From Methylacidimicrobium sp. AP8 (GTDB lineage Bacteria > Verrucomicrobiota > Verrucomicrobiia > Methylacidiphilales > Methylacidiphilaceae), in contig NZ_LR797830.1 of the NCBI RefSeq assembly GCF_903064525.1, positions 744,001 through 808,000 on the forward strand: a DNA stretch of 64,000 bases. Reading direction: 5' to 3'. Below the pieces are notes generated by a model. That model was not told where the DNA came from, ran no database searches, and was given only the letters and a program-made list of their open reading frames with translations. The stretch's first letter is position 1, and each line of letters opens with the position of its first letter. A program made the position numbers and the translations under genes. This document shows positions 36,292 to 44,705 of this stretch, in pieces.

Positions 36292-36840
36292 CTTTGTGCA
36301 AAGGGGAACTCGGGAGGCAAGAAGTTCGCCCACGCTTCGAAGTAGCGCGCCGTGGAGGCTCCCTCCAAGCCGCGGAGTTCGGCGATGGTCGTGGCTCGGC
36401 CCGCCTGGACGAGAAGGCCCTCGAGCAGATGCAGCGCCGGGGCCGCATCGGAGCCGCGGTTGGCCGCCAATCGCTGGATCAAGCGGCGCTGGTTGTAAAT
36501 CTTGGCGCTGATCAGGCGCCGGGCGATGGCCAGGGCGAAGGCGGAATCGAGGGTCCGGGCATACTGCCGGAGCCGCCATTGGCCGTGGTCGTTCTGCGCC
36601 GGAAGAAAGCTCCCCAGAAATCGGCCGTTTGCGCCGAGGATGTTGATGGGGATCCCGCGGCGGAGAGGCTCGGCCAGAGCGGCGGAGCTGATCGACACGC
36701 TCTCCTCGATGGTGAGCCTATCCAGATCCATGATCGGGATTTCGCGCAAGACCGCGACCTTGCCGTCGCCCGCCGGGGAGGCGGACACCACGAGCCGTTC
36801 GGAAAGGAGGCCCACCTTGGCATGGCTCTGAACCCACAGG
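36292..36840 (-). pseudogene. cas1: Truncated cas1 (second copy)
   Basis: It encodes Cas1 from VGLLSERLVVSASPAG to FLPPEFPF, that is residues of about 13-184 of the intact cas1, then runs into antisense glycosyltransferase sequence. Glu163 is present, but the region with His228 and Glu243 is missing, so it cannot integrate spacers. The 5' end also differs: one base fewer than the intact copy near 36835 (AACCCACAGG against AACCACACAGG) shifts the frame before the conserved part. Confidence 0.9.
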
Positions 36841-36874
36841 CGCTCGGCATGAGCACCGGATCGCTGGCTGCTTG

Positions 36875-37171
36875 CTCGGGAAGGAGGCTTTCCCGGAGCG
36901 CTTCCCAGACCGTCCGACCGCCCAGCGCCGGAGAGGGAGAGAGAAGCTCTTCCTCCGCGCTGCGCTCTCCGGCGGTAGTGATGAGCAGGCAGATCCGGTC
37001 GGGAACCACGGGCGGTCGTTCCAGCGCCAAGGCCCAGAGGGTTTCGGTTACGACCGCGGCAGAGATGCCGGTTACCGCGAGCAGCACGGTCTCCTTTCGG
37101 GAGCGGGGCGGCGGCAGCTCCTTCGATTCGGTCCGGAGCGACGCGGCAACTTTGCCGGCGGGCGGTGTCAT
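36875..37171 (-). pseudogene. NE0113-family CARF gene fragment
   Basis: The first 100 or so residues (MTPPAGKVAASLRTESKELP, VLLAVTGISAAVVTETLWAL, up to TVWEALRESLL) are kept, then the sequence jumps into the 5' flank of cas1. The rest, about 930 coding bases, is deleted. The joint carries the short shared sequence GGAAGG/CCAAGG, so the deletion may have used microhomology. The GGRK loop is lost. Confidence 0.88.
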
Positions 37172-37360
37172 TGGGGCCAAGAAGCCGGCGGATTTCGGGG
37201 GCGGGTTAGGAGGGCAAAGAAGATCGTCGGTCGGCCGCTCCTCGATTCCTTTCGACCGCCAGGGTCTCTGCCCGTTTCCAGAGACGGGCCGGTCCCAGGC
37301 GCGGTGCGGTAGCTTATGCCCCGGCGCCTTGAGGCGGCAAGCCTTGGGAAAGCGGAAGCG

Positions 37361-38098
37361 CTAATCCTCCCCGACCCGGACCGCGATTGCGGTGTAGTTG
37401 TCGTCGTCGCGTAGGGAGCGCGCGTTTTCCCGGCGGAGAGTTTCCATCCGCCCGAGCCATTCCGAGGCGCCCGCCGTCCGGGTGAGCTCCCGCTCCATGT
37501 CGGCTTCGGTGAGCGACCTCCAGAACCCGTCGGTGCAAAGCAGGAGGGCGTCGCCCGCCCTCAGCTCGCCTTCCGGGGAGACGGTCGGCTCCGGAGTCTG
37601 CGAACCGCCCAGGCCGAGCAGGAGAATGTCGCGGTGGGGATGGGAACGGATCTCTTCCGGGCCGATGATTCCGGCCTCGCAGAGGGACTGCGGGACGCTG
37701 TGATCCTTCGAATGGAGCAGGACCTTGTTGTCTCGGAACCAGTAGAATCGGGAATCGCCGAGGTGGACGGATCGGAGCCGGCGCCCGTCGGAGACAGCGG
37801 CAACGATCGTGGATCCCATCCGGACGACGTTCCACCGTTTCTCCTGCCACTCCTTGAGGGCTCCGTCCGTTCCGGCGACGTACTCGCGGAGAGCATTGGC
37901 GGCAAGGGAAGGCCGGTGCCAAAAGGCGACAATAAAGTACTCGACGGCGAGCCGCGAGGCGATCTCCCCGGCCCATTGCTCCCCCAGGCCGTCCGCCACG
38001 ACCCAGGCGGCCAGGCCGCGGGCGGCCGTCCAGCTGCACGCGTCTTCGTTCTTCGCTCTTCCTCCCCGAGCGGTCAGGGAAGCGGTCTCCAGGTTCAT
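37361..38098 (-). CDS. PP2C-family Ser/Thr phosphatase, copy C
   Basis: The 245-residue protein is full length with intact metal-binding motifs. It differs from copies A and B in residues of about 48-90 (YFIVAFWHRPSLAANALREY, then EWQEKRWNVV), while the remaining protein is almost identical. So change is concentrated in one surface segment. The frame is open to 38125, but ATG 38098 (MNLETAS) matches the other copies. The stop of the methyltransferase is 2 bases upstream. Confidence 0.9.
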   Translation of the reverse strand: MNLETASLTARGGRAKNEDACSWTAARGLAAWVVADGLGEQWAGEIASRLAVEYFIVAFWHRPSLAANALREYVAGTDGALKEWQEKRWNVVRMGSTIVAAVSDGRRLRSVHLGDSRFYWFRDNKVLLHSKDHSVPQSLCEAGIIGPEEIRSHPHRDILLLGLGGSQTPEPTVSPEGELRAGDALLLCTDGFWRSLTEADMERELTRTAGASEWLGRMETLRRENARSLRDDDNYTAIAVRVGED

Positions 38099-38100
38099 CC

Positions 38101-38850
38101 TTAAGTCACTCCGAGAAAGCCGCATCCGAACCGCCAGCCCAAAGGCCGGAGGCGGACATGGAGCATCCCGGCTTCCTCAAGGCGCTGGAGGTATTCCTCG
38201 GTCCGGTGGATGTCGGCGATCAGAAGCCGCCCGCCCGGCTTGAGGACCCGCACGGCTTCCCCGATCGCCTGTTTGCGGCCGTCCCAGTCGGGGATGTTGT
38301 GGATGGCAAGCTTGCGGACGACCAGATCGAAGGAAGCATCCGGAGAGGGCAGCGCCCGGATGTCCCCCGTGTGGAGCTCGCAACGATCCGCCACCCCTTC
38401 CGCGACCAGGTTGGCCCGGGCCGATTCGAAGGAGTTTTCGCTCTGGTCTTCGGTTCGCCAGAGTTCGATGCCGACCGCGCGCCCCTCGGGCAGCCGCTTG
38501 CCCAGCATGGCGAGCACGGCGGCTCGGCCGCATCCCATTTCCAGGGCCCGCTCCTTGCCGCGCAACGGGAGGGTGGAGAGAAGCTCCGCCCAGACGAAAA
38601 ACTTGCCCCGCATCGTCGAGTAGAAGAAGCGCAGAGGCATCTGCAGCAACGCCGCTCCGCCGACCAGCTCGAGGAGGCGCTGGAAGAGGGGCTTGGCGAC
38701 GCCGGGCAAGAGGGAGAGGCCGAGGAGCAGGATTCCGGCTCCCGCCGGCAGGAGAAGGCCGCGGACGCTACCCCATCCCCCGTCGATCCCGTAACGGCCG
38801 CGATGGGAAGGGAGCCGGGCGCGAAGCCCTTCCGGCGATTCCGCATTCAT
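38101..38850 (-). CDS. Membrane-linked SAM methyltransferase, copy C
   Basis: The 249-residue protein is nearly identical to copy A, with the same end (GFLGVT), the same membrane hairpin and the same SAM motifs (EMGCGRAAVLAML here has Ala for Gly at the last motif position). The frame is open to 38955; ATG 38850 (MNAESPEG) is used. It is divergent from the glycosyltransferase-PHP gene, 144 bases away, an arrangement also seen at copy B, so this shared region probably holds promoters for both directions. Confidence 0.87.
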   Translation of the reverse strand: MNAESPEGLRARLPSHRGRYGIDGGWGSVRGLLLPAGAGILLLGLSLLPGVAKPLFQRLLELVGGAALLQMPLRFFYSTMRGKFFVWAELLSTLPLRGKERALEMGCGRAAVLAMLGKRLPEGRAVGIELWRTEDQSENSFESARANLVAEGVADRCELHTGDIRALPSPDASFDLVVRKLAIHNIPDWDGRKQAIGEAVRVLKPGGRLLIADIHRTEEYLQRLEEAGMLHVRLRPLGWRFGCGFLGVT

Positions 38851-38994
38851 TTCCGTCAGGGGATATCCTAACCGCTTCCCCGCTTTTTCTCCATGCTTTC
38901 CGATGATCCCTCCCGCCCTCGCCGGGGTTACCAGGCGCTTCTTCTCCATGGTCAAGAGGAAAAGAGCGTGCTATAAGTTTGCCGGCAAACCTCT

Positions 38995-40944
38995 GTGAAG
39001 CGGATCCTGATTTTCACGGCCGGATTCGGAGAAGGCCACAACACGGCCGCGCGCAACATTCAAGAGGCCATCGAGTCGATCGCTCCCGAGGAAGCGCACG
39101 TCGAGATCGTCGATCTCTTCGAATCCTGCTACGGCCGGTTCAACGGGATGCTCCGGCAGGCGTATCTGGCTGCCATCAACCGAACACCCCTCCTGTGGAA
39201 GGGGATCTACTCTTTCTTCGATCGAACGACGGTCCTCGAAGACGGCATCTCGGCCCTCGCCCGGATGCAACGGTCCCTCGACTGGCTCCTGCGCGAGGTG
39301 CAGCCCGACGCGGTCGTCTGCACCTATCCCATCTACAACTATTTGATCGACGAGATCTTCCGGGACGGCAGGCGCAAGAACTTCTTTCACATCACGGTCG
39401 TCACCGATTCGATCACCATCAACTCGTTCTGGTACCGGGGCCCGAGCGATGTCTTTGTGGTCCCCAACGAGGAGACGGCGGTGACGCTGCGCGCCGCCGG
39501 AGTGGAGGAGTCGCGCATCCAGGTGTTCGGTTTCCCGGTGCATCTCGATTTCCTGGAAGCCCAGGAGATCGGCTTGGCCGACGAGCTCGAGGGGGATCCG
39601 CGGATCCTCTACATCATCAACTCGGGAAAGAAGAAGGCCACCAAGATCATCCGGCTCCTGCTCCACCATCCCCGATGGTGCGCCACGGTGGTCGTCGGCC
39701 GCGACCTGGCTCTCCTCGAGGAGGTTCGCAGGCTGGTCAAGGGGGCCGAGGAGAAGATCCGGGTCCTCGGCTGGACCGACAAGATTCCGGAGCTGCTTCT
39801 GACGCATCATGTCCTCATCAGCAAGGCGGGAGGAGCGACCGTCCAGGAAGCGGTGGCGGCGCGCTGCCCGATGGTGGTCACGCAGGTCGTCCCGGGACAG
39901 GAGGAAGGCAATTTCGACCTGCTCCGCCGGCGGGGAGCCGCCCTCTACGCAGAAAAGCCCCGCCAGATCCTGCAAGCCCTCGAGGAGCTCTTCGCCGATC
40001 AGGGAAGGCTCTGGAAGCGGATTCGGTCGGCGCTCGGCGGCATCAGCCGACCGGATGCCTCGATCCAGATCGCACGGTTCGTCCTGGAACGGGCGGCCAT
40101 CGAGAACGTCGCGCCGGCCAACCTGCCCGGGTTTTCGCGCACGCTGCGCGATCTGGGGGTTGCGGCCGACGGAGTCCCGGACTCGGGCAAAGCGGCTCAG
40201 GTGCTTCTTTGCGATTTCCACATCCACACCACCTATTCGGACGGCCGCCTCTCCGTAGGAGAGATCGTCGATTTCTACGGGCAGCGGGGCTTCGATTGCA
40301 TCTGCATCACCGACCATATCGTCGACCGGACCCGGTTCCTCGGGCGGGTCTGCCAGCTCACGGGCCTGGTGCTCTCTCCCGATCGAGTCGAAGAATATTT
40401 CGACGTCCTCCGAAGGGAAAGGGAGAGGGCGTGGCGCAAGTACCGGATGATTCTCTTCGCGGGCCTCGAGTTCAACAAGGACGGATACCGGGCGAAGAGC
40501 TCGGCCCATCTCCTGGGCGTCGATCTCCGGGGCCCGATCGATCCGAGCCTGCCCTTGCCGGAGATCATCGCGGAGATCCGCGCGCAGGGAGGCCTTTCCG
40601 TGGCTTCCCATCCCCATAAGTTCCAGAGCGTGTGGGGTCCGAACACCCTCTATCTTTGGGAGAACCAGAAGCAGTTCGCTCCGCTGCTCGACGCGTGGGA
40701 GATCGCCAATCGGGACGACCTCTTCGCTCCGATCGGACTCAAGAGGCTCCCCTTTATTGCCAACAGCGACTTCCACAAGCCCAAGCATATCGATTCCTGG
40801 AAGACCGTGCTCTTTTGCGAAAAGGATCCCGAGGCGATCAAGGAGTGCGTGCGGATCAACCGGAACGTCGCGCTCACCTTGTACCGCCGCCACCGGTTCG
40901 GCTCGCTCCTCCGCTGCCCGGAGGAGGAGCTCGTGCGGGTCTAG
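38995..40944 (+). CDS. MGDG-synthase-like glycosyltransferase fused to PHP phosphoesterase
   Basis: The 649-residue protein has two enzymes in one chain. Residues 1 to about 385 are a GT-B glycosyltransferase of the MGDG synthase/MurG type: ILIFTAGFGEGHNTAARNIQ at the start, VLISKAGGATVQEAVAARCP and VPGQEEGNFDLL as the sugar-nucleotide site. From about residue 405 a PHP metal-dependent phosphoesterase follows: DFHIHTTYSDGRLSVGE, ITDHIVDRT, GLEFNKDG, ASHPHKFQ and ANSDFHKP. Possible role: glycolipid synthesis with removal of a phosphate or nucleotide. The start is GTG 38995. Only this copy is intact. Confidence 0.88.
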   Translation: MKRILIFTAGFGEGHNTAARNIQEAIESIAPEEAHVEIVDLFESCYGRFNGMLRQAYLAAINRTPLLWKGIYSFFDRTTVLEDGISALARMQRSLDWLLREVQPDAVVCTYPIYNYLIDEIFRDGRRKNFFHITVVTDSITINSFWYRGPSDVFVVPNEETAVTLRAAGVEESRIQVFGFPVHLDFLEAQEIGLADELEGDPRILYIINSGKKKATKIIRLLLHHPRWCATVVVGRDLALLEEVRRLVKGAEEKIRVLGWTDKIPELLLTHHVLISKAGGATVQEAVAARCPMVVTQVVPGQEEGNFDLLRRRGAALYAEKPRQILQALEELFADQGRLWKRIRSALGGISRPDASIQIARFVLERAAIENVAPANLPGFSRTLRDLGVAADGVPDSGKAAQVLLCDFHIHTTYSDGRLSVGEIVDFYGQRGFDCICITDHIVDRTRFLGRVCQLTGLVLSPDRVEEYFDVLRRERERAWRKYRMILFAGLEFNKDGYRAKSSAHLLGVDLRGPIDPSLPLPEIIAEIRAQGGLSVASHPHKFQSVWGPNTLYLWENQKQFAPLLDAWEIANRDDLFAPIGLKRLPFIANSDFHKPKHIDSWKTVLFCEKDPEAIKECVRINRNVALTLYRRHRFGSLLRCPEEELVRV

Positions 40945-40975
40945 CCGCCGTTTTCCGGCGGGAAGCCTCGATGCG

Positions 40976-41968
40976 ATGTCCTCCGACCGGCTCGATCTGC
41001 GCGCGCGTCTGCTGCGGGCCTTCTTGCTCTCCCCCGGGCGTGCCCGCTCCGGCCAGGCGCTGGCCTCGGAGAGCGGCCTGAGTCCCGCCCAGGTGGAGGA
41101 GGCGGTTTCTTCCCTCCGGAAGATCGGTTTCCCCCTGGAGGCCGCGGAAGAGGGCCGGTGGCGGCTTGCATTGCCGCTTCCCGACCTCTTGTCCGCCGAG
41201 GAGCTGTTGGCGCGAGCCAACGAGGGCGGTGCCCGGATCGCCTGGTCCCCCGTGGTGCACGACCGGGTCGAGTCGACCAACGATATCCTCTTGCGCCAAG
41301 AGGCGGCCGGTGCTCCCGAGGGGCTGGTCGTCGCGGCGAACCGGCAGAGCCGCGGCCGGGGCCGCCTGGGCCGGCGTTGGGAGTCGGATTCGACAGGCGG
41401 GATTTACGCAAGCCTCCTGCTCCGGCCCGCTCTCCGTTTCCCGCAAGTGCACCGGCTGACGATTCTCACGACCCTGGCCGCCGTGGAGGCCGTCGAGGAG
41501 GTCGCCGGCTTCTCCCTGAAGATCAAGTGGCCCAACGACCTGATGGGGTCTCGGGGCAAGCTTGGTGGCATCTTGACCGAGGTGGCGGCCGAAGGAGGGC
41601 GGGTGCGGGGAGGAGTCATCGGCATCGGGCTCAACGTGGCCCAGGAGCCCGAGAGCTTTTCCGAAGAGATCCGCTCCCGGGCCTCCTCCCTCTGGATCGA
41701 GATGGGGCACCGCTTCCGCCGGGTCGAGATCCTGGCGGCCATTCTCCGGCGGATCGCGGCCCGATACCAGGGGGATTTCGCGGAGATCCGGCGGCTCTGG
41801 GAGTGGCGGTGCGAAAGCCTGGGAAAGATCGTGCGGGTCCGCCAGGGGGAGAAGATCCTCGAAGGCCATGCCCTGGGGTTGGACGAGGACGGGCTCCTAC
41901 TGTTGCGGACCGAGAGTGGGGCGGTGGTGCCGCTGCTGGCCGGGGAACTGCTGGGAGCGGGCCGCTAG
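40976..41968 (+). CDS. birA: Biotin--[acetyl-CoA-carboxylase] ligase
   Basis: The 330-residue BirA has an N-terminal winged helix (LLRAFLLSPGRARSGQALASE), so it may also repress biotin genes. The catalytic domain has VESTNDILLR, the nucleotide/biotin loop RGRGRLGRRWES, KWPNDLMG and KLGGILTEV, and ends with a C-terminal SH3-like cap (LEGHALGLDEDGLLLLRTE). It activates biotin with ATP and attaches it to the carboxyl-carrier protein. ATG 40976 is chosen because it starts directly before the helix-turn-helix; the longer upstream frame is a shadow of the PHP gene. Confidence 0.94.
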   Translation: MSSDRLDLRARLLRAFLLSPGRARSGQALASESGLSPAQVEEAVSSLRKIGFPLEAAEEGRWRLALPLPDLLSAEELLARANEGGARIAWSPVVHDRVESTNDILLRQEAAGAPEGLVVAANRQSRGRGRLGRRWESDSTGGIYASLLLRPALRFPQVHRLTILTTLAAVEAVEEVAGFSLKIKWPNDLMGSRGKLGGILTEVAAEGGRVRGGVIGIGLNVAQEPESFSEEIRSRASSLWIEMGHRFRRVEILAAILRRIAARYQGDFAEIRRLWEWRCESLGKIVRVRQGEKILEGHALGLDEDGLLLLRTESGAVVPLLAGELLGAGR

Positions 41969-42021
41969 CGGCGGACGCGCGGCACCTTGCGGCCGGAGTG
42001 CGGTTCGGTTTAAATGGGGCA

Positions 42022-42834
42022 GTGATCCCCTTGGAAGACGGATTTGCCGATGTGATCGGGAAGGCCGCGCGCGGGCTCGGCTTTACGGACCAGGCGCTCT
42101 CCCAGGCGGCGGGAGTCTCCCTGGACGCCGTGCGCCGGGCCAAGAGCGGGGAGTGCGACGAGGAGGTGATTCGCCGGCTGGCCCGTGTCTTGCGCCTGGG
42201 GGAGAATTCCCTGGTCGCCTTGGCGAGGGGGGAGTACCGGCCGCGCGAGCGGGAGCCGATTCCGGGCTTTTCGGCCTTTCACACTTCCTGGTCGGATATG
42301 ATGGTCAACGCGTATCTGGTTTGGGATCGGCAAAGCCGGGAGGCGGCGGCGTTCGACACCGGGGGCGACTGCCAGGAGATGCTCGATACGATCCGGAAGC
42401 AGGGGTTGCGGGTTCGGGCGATTTTCCTGACGCATACCCATCCGGACCACATCGCCGCCTTGGACCGGCTCAAGAAGGAGACGGGAGCGCGGGCCTACGT
42501 GGGCGATCGGGAGCCGATCCCGGGAGCGGAGCCCTTTGCGGCGGGGGCGGAGTTCCGGGTCGGGTCGCTTTCGATTCGGACTCTGCTGACAAGCGGCCAC
42601 TCCCCGGGAGGCATCACCTACTTGATCGACGGAGCGGCGGTGCCCTTGGCGATCGTCGGTGATTCGCTCTTCGCCGGCTCGATGGGCGGGGGGAATCTTT
42701 CCTATGCCGATGCCTTGCGGAACAACAAGGAGAAGATCCTCACCCTCCCGCCGGATACCGTGATCTGCCCGGGCCACGGCCCGCTGACCAGCGTCGGCGA
42801 GGAGCGGGAGCACAATCCCTTCTTCGCTCCGTAG
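42022..42834 (+). CDS. MBL-fold hydrolase with N-terminal helix-turn-helix
   Basis: The 270-residue protein starts with about 65 residues resembling an HTH/XRE-type domain (LSQAAGVSLDAVRRAKSG, VIRRLARVLRLGENSLVALA). It continues as a metallo-beta-lactamase fold of glyoxalase II type: THTHPDHIAAL (HxHxDH), TSGHSPGGI, IVGDSLFAG and CPGHGPLTSVGEE supply two metal sites. The reaction is probably thioester or related hydrolysis; the substrate is unknown. Start is uncertain: GTG 42022 and TTG 42031 are possible. It lies 53 bases after birA on the same strand. Confidence 0.85.
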   Translation: MIPLEDGFADVIGKAARGLGFTDQALSQAAGVSLDAVRRAKSGECDEEVIRRLARVLRLGENSLVALARGEYRPREREPIPGFSAFHTSWSDMMVNAYLVWDRQSREAAAFDTGGDCQEMLDTIRKQGLRVRAIFLTHTHPDHIAALDRLKKETGARAYVGDREPIPGAEPFAAGAEFRVGSLSIRTLLTSGHSPGGITYLIDGAAVPLAIVGDSLFAGSMGGGNLSYADALRNNKEKILTLPPDTVICPGHGPLTSVGEEREHNPFFAP

Positions 42835-43110
42835 CGCCGGATTTCGCGGCCGTTGGCCCGTGGGGGGGAGGCGGCGGCCGGTGAGGGGGCCACGCCAGAG
42901 TGGCGACGGCTGCGTTTGTTCTTGTCAGCCGGTTCGCTCCGGTTATGGTAGGCCTTGCCCGGCTCGGTGAGGAGCGCGGGGGCGGGAGAGCGAGAGACGC
43001 TGAAAGGCGACGGCAGCGGCCTTCGGCGTGGGCTTCGTCATCCCCCGGTGGAAGCAAAAGGCTCGAAAAGAGCCCGCTGGGAAATCTAGCAACAAGGAGA
43101 TAAGTCGCTA

Positions 43111-43551
43111 ATGAAACTAGTACCGTTGATCAGTTCGGGCGTGGCGGGTCCGCTCGGAGTCCTCCATCTGCCCCGGTTTTGGCTGAAAGTCGTTCTCGCG
43201 GCCAAAGGAATGCTGGCGGACGGATATCCCGACTGCGGAAAGGGCTTCGACAAGATGACCCTCGATGCGTTGGGCTTGGACGAGACAGAGACCCTCAACT
43301 ATCTGCGCAGCGAGTGTCCGAGCTACACGCAGTTCGAGGCCTGGATCCTGAAGAAGAAGGGCGGGAAGATCGAGAAGGCGACCATCATCAAGCATAACTG
43401 CGCTGTTCTCGGCTACATCCATGATGCGGAGACCCGGCGTTCGATCCTGTCGGCGGCGGGGCTTCCCGACGACGGATCGATTCCGGACGCGGTCAATTTG
43501 AACAACCTAGACGATTGGACCGAGTTCCATCGTTGGCTGAAGAACCAGTAG
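43111..43551 (+). CDS. DUF5069 domain protein
   Basis: The 146-residue soluble protein matches DUF5069, a family common in Verrucomicrobia and related phyla (GYPDCGKGFDKMTLDALGL near residue 40; WTEFHRWLKNQ at the end). Function is unknown. It stands alone: 276 gene-free bases lie upstream and a strong terminator region follows. The ATG at 43111 has AAGGAG upstream. Confidence 0.85.
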   Translation: MKLVPLISSGVAGPLGVLHLPRFWLKVVLAAKGMLADGYPDCGKGFDKMTLDALGLDETETLNYLRSECPSYTQFEAWILKKKGGKIEKATIIKHNCAVLGYIHDAETRRSILSAAGLPDDGSIPDAVNLNNLDDWTEFHRWLKNQ

Positions 43552-43556
43552 TTTTC

Positions 43557-43581
43557 CTCTTCCGGAACTGATCCGGAAGAG
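43557..43581 (+). other. Perfect 10-bp hairpin after DUF5069 gene
   Basis: CTCTTCCGGA and TCCGGAAGAG enclose the loop ACTGA, 6 bases after the stop. No T-run follows. A second long hairpin (arms TTCCCG-AGAGGCG and CGCCTCT-CGGGAA, about 43590-43620) stands between it and the terminator. It may protect the mRNA 3' end. Confidence 0.7.
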
Positions 43582-43632
43582 AGGGGCCGTTCCCGGAGAG
43601 GCGATCCGCCTCTTCGGGAAGCGGCGATGGTA

Positions 43633-43664
43633 GGGGCCGCAGCGAGAAAGGCCCCTTTTTTTTT
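43633..43664 (+). terminator. Rho-independent terminator
   Basis: GGGGCC (43633-43638) pairs with GGCCCC (43650-43655), followed by nine T. It ends the DUF5069 transcript and insulates the metal-transport operon. Confidence 0.92.
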
Positions 43665-43709
43665 ACCTTTCGGCTGGCATCGCTTCGAAGGCGCGGCATC
43701 TTGGAGACA

Positions 43710-44705
43710 ATGAAGAGTCGATATCAACCTGGGGGAGCCAAGCCGGCTTTCGTCGTGCTTCTCGCCTGGAGCCTGACCGCCTTTCTTGGCTGGTCGAGTC
43801 CGGCTCCGCCGGTCCGGCCGCTGCGGGTGGTCACCACAATCGCCCCGCTCTACTGCTTTGTGCAGAACATCGCCGGCGAGGCGGTGGAGCTGTCCAACCT
43901 GCTGCCGCCTAATGTCGAGCCCCACGACTATGTGCTGAGCCCGGGGGACATGCGGCGTCTTCTCGACGCCGACGTCGTCATACGAAACGGGCTCGGTCTG
44001 GAGAGCTTCTTGGAAGCGGCGCTGTCCAAGGTGGAGCGGTCGAAGGTGATCGACGCCGCTGCGGGGATCCTTCCGCTGCCCGAGTGGGTGCCCCCGGGCG
44101 CATCCGCCGGTTGGGAGCGGCCCGGAGGAGCTCCCGCCAATCCCCACGTCTGGCTCGACCCGCGGCGCGCGCAGACCGAGGTGGAAACGATCGCGCAGGA
44201 GCTCTGCCGCCGCAACCCGCCGAAGGCTTCCGAGTATCAAGCGGGCGCCGAAAGGCTGCTGGCGGCGCTGCGGCGGATCGACGACCGATACCGGCGCTCG
44301 CTGGAGCCTCTGCCCGGAAAGAAGATGGTGTGCGATCACCAGGCGTTCGCCTACCTCGCGGACCGCTACGGAATCGAGGTGATCGCCTTCCTCGACGCGC
44401 GCGGGCACGCGGGCCTTTCTCCCAAGCTTCTTGCGTGGACCATGGCGGCGATCGTCCGTGAACGGGTGCCCGCTCTTTTCAGCGAAGTCAACCGGGTCAG
44501 CCCGGAGCTTCGGAGCCTTTCGCGGGACACGGGGATCCCGATCGTCCCCCTCGATTCGATGGAAAGCGGCGCCTTGCGCGCCGATCTCTACGAGCGCGCG
44601 GCGGAGAGCAACCGGTTGAGCCTGGTGCGTGCTTTCCAAGCGGGGTCCCGCCCGCTGCCGCAGGAGGATCATGGAAAGGGATCGGGGAACCGAGCGGGAG
44701 GCTGA
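43710..44705 (+). CDS. znuA: Zinc/manganese ABC transporter substrate-binding protein
   Basis: The 331-residue periplasmic cluster A-I binding protein starts with a signal peptide (AFVVLLAWSLTAFLGWSS). Metal ligands typical of ZnuA/TroA are visible: His in VEPHDYVLSP, His in NPHVWLDP, His in VCDHQAFAYLADRYG and an acidic residue near SEVNRVSPE. The His-rich loop of true ZnuA is missing, so Zn or Mn is possible. ATG 43710 is preferred to the TTG at 43701. It overlaps the ATPase gene by 35 bases and heads a three-gene operon. Confidence 0.9.
   Translation: MKSRYQPGGAKPAFVVLLAWSLTAFLGWSSPAPPVRPLRVVTTIAPLYCFVQNIAGEAVELSNLLPPNVEPHDYVLSPGDMRRLLDADVVIRNGLGLESFLEAALSKVERSKVIDAAAGILPLPEWVPPGASAGWERPGGAPANPHVWLDPRRAQTEVETIAQELCRRNPPKASEYQAGAERLLAALRRIDDRYRRSLEPLPGKKMVCDHQAFAYLADRYGIEVIAFLDARGHAGLSPKLLAWTMAAIVRERVPALFSEVNRVSPELRSLSRDTGIPIVPLDSMESGALRADLYERAAESNRLSLVRAFQAGSRPLPQEDHGKGSGNRAGG

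Larger units (their letters stand above)
36292..38955. repeat. Segmental duplication, copy C
   Basis: It contains a cas1 fragment, an NE0113 fragment, PP2C and methyltransferase, and leads into the complete glycosyltransferase-PHP gene. The joint of copy B to copy C at about 36291 fuses the middle of the glycosyltransferase gene to the middle of cas1. Confidence 0.85.

Noticed and set aside
36292-37171. Second functional cas1/CARF pair
   Set aside because: The cas1 copy lacks the region with His228 and Glu243, and the CARF copy lacks its ligand loop. Both are fused to unrelated sequence.
38971-41280. 769-codon minus-strand frame opposite the glycosyltransferase-PHP gene
   Set aside because: The plus strand carries complete GT-B and PHP motifs; the opposite frame is a high-GC shadow.
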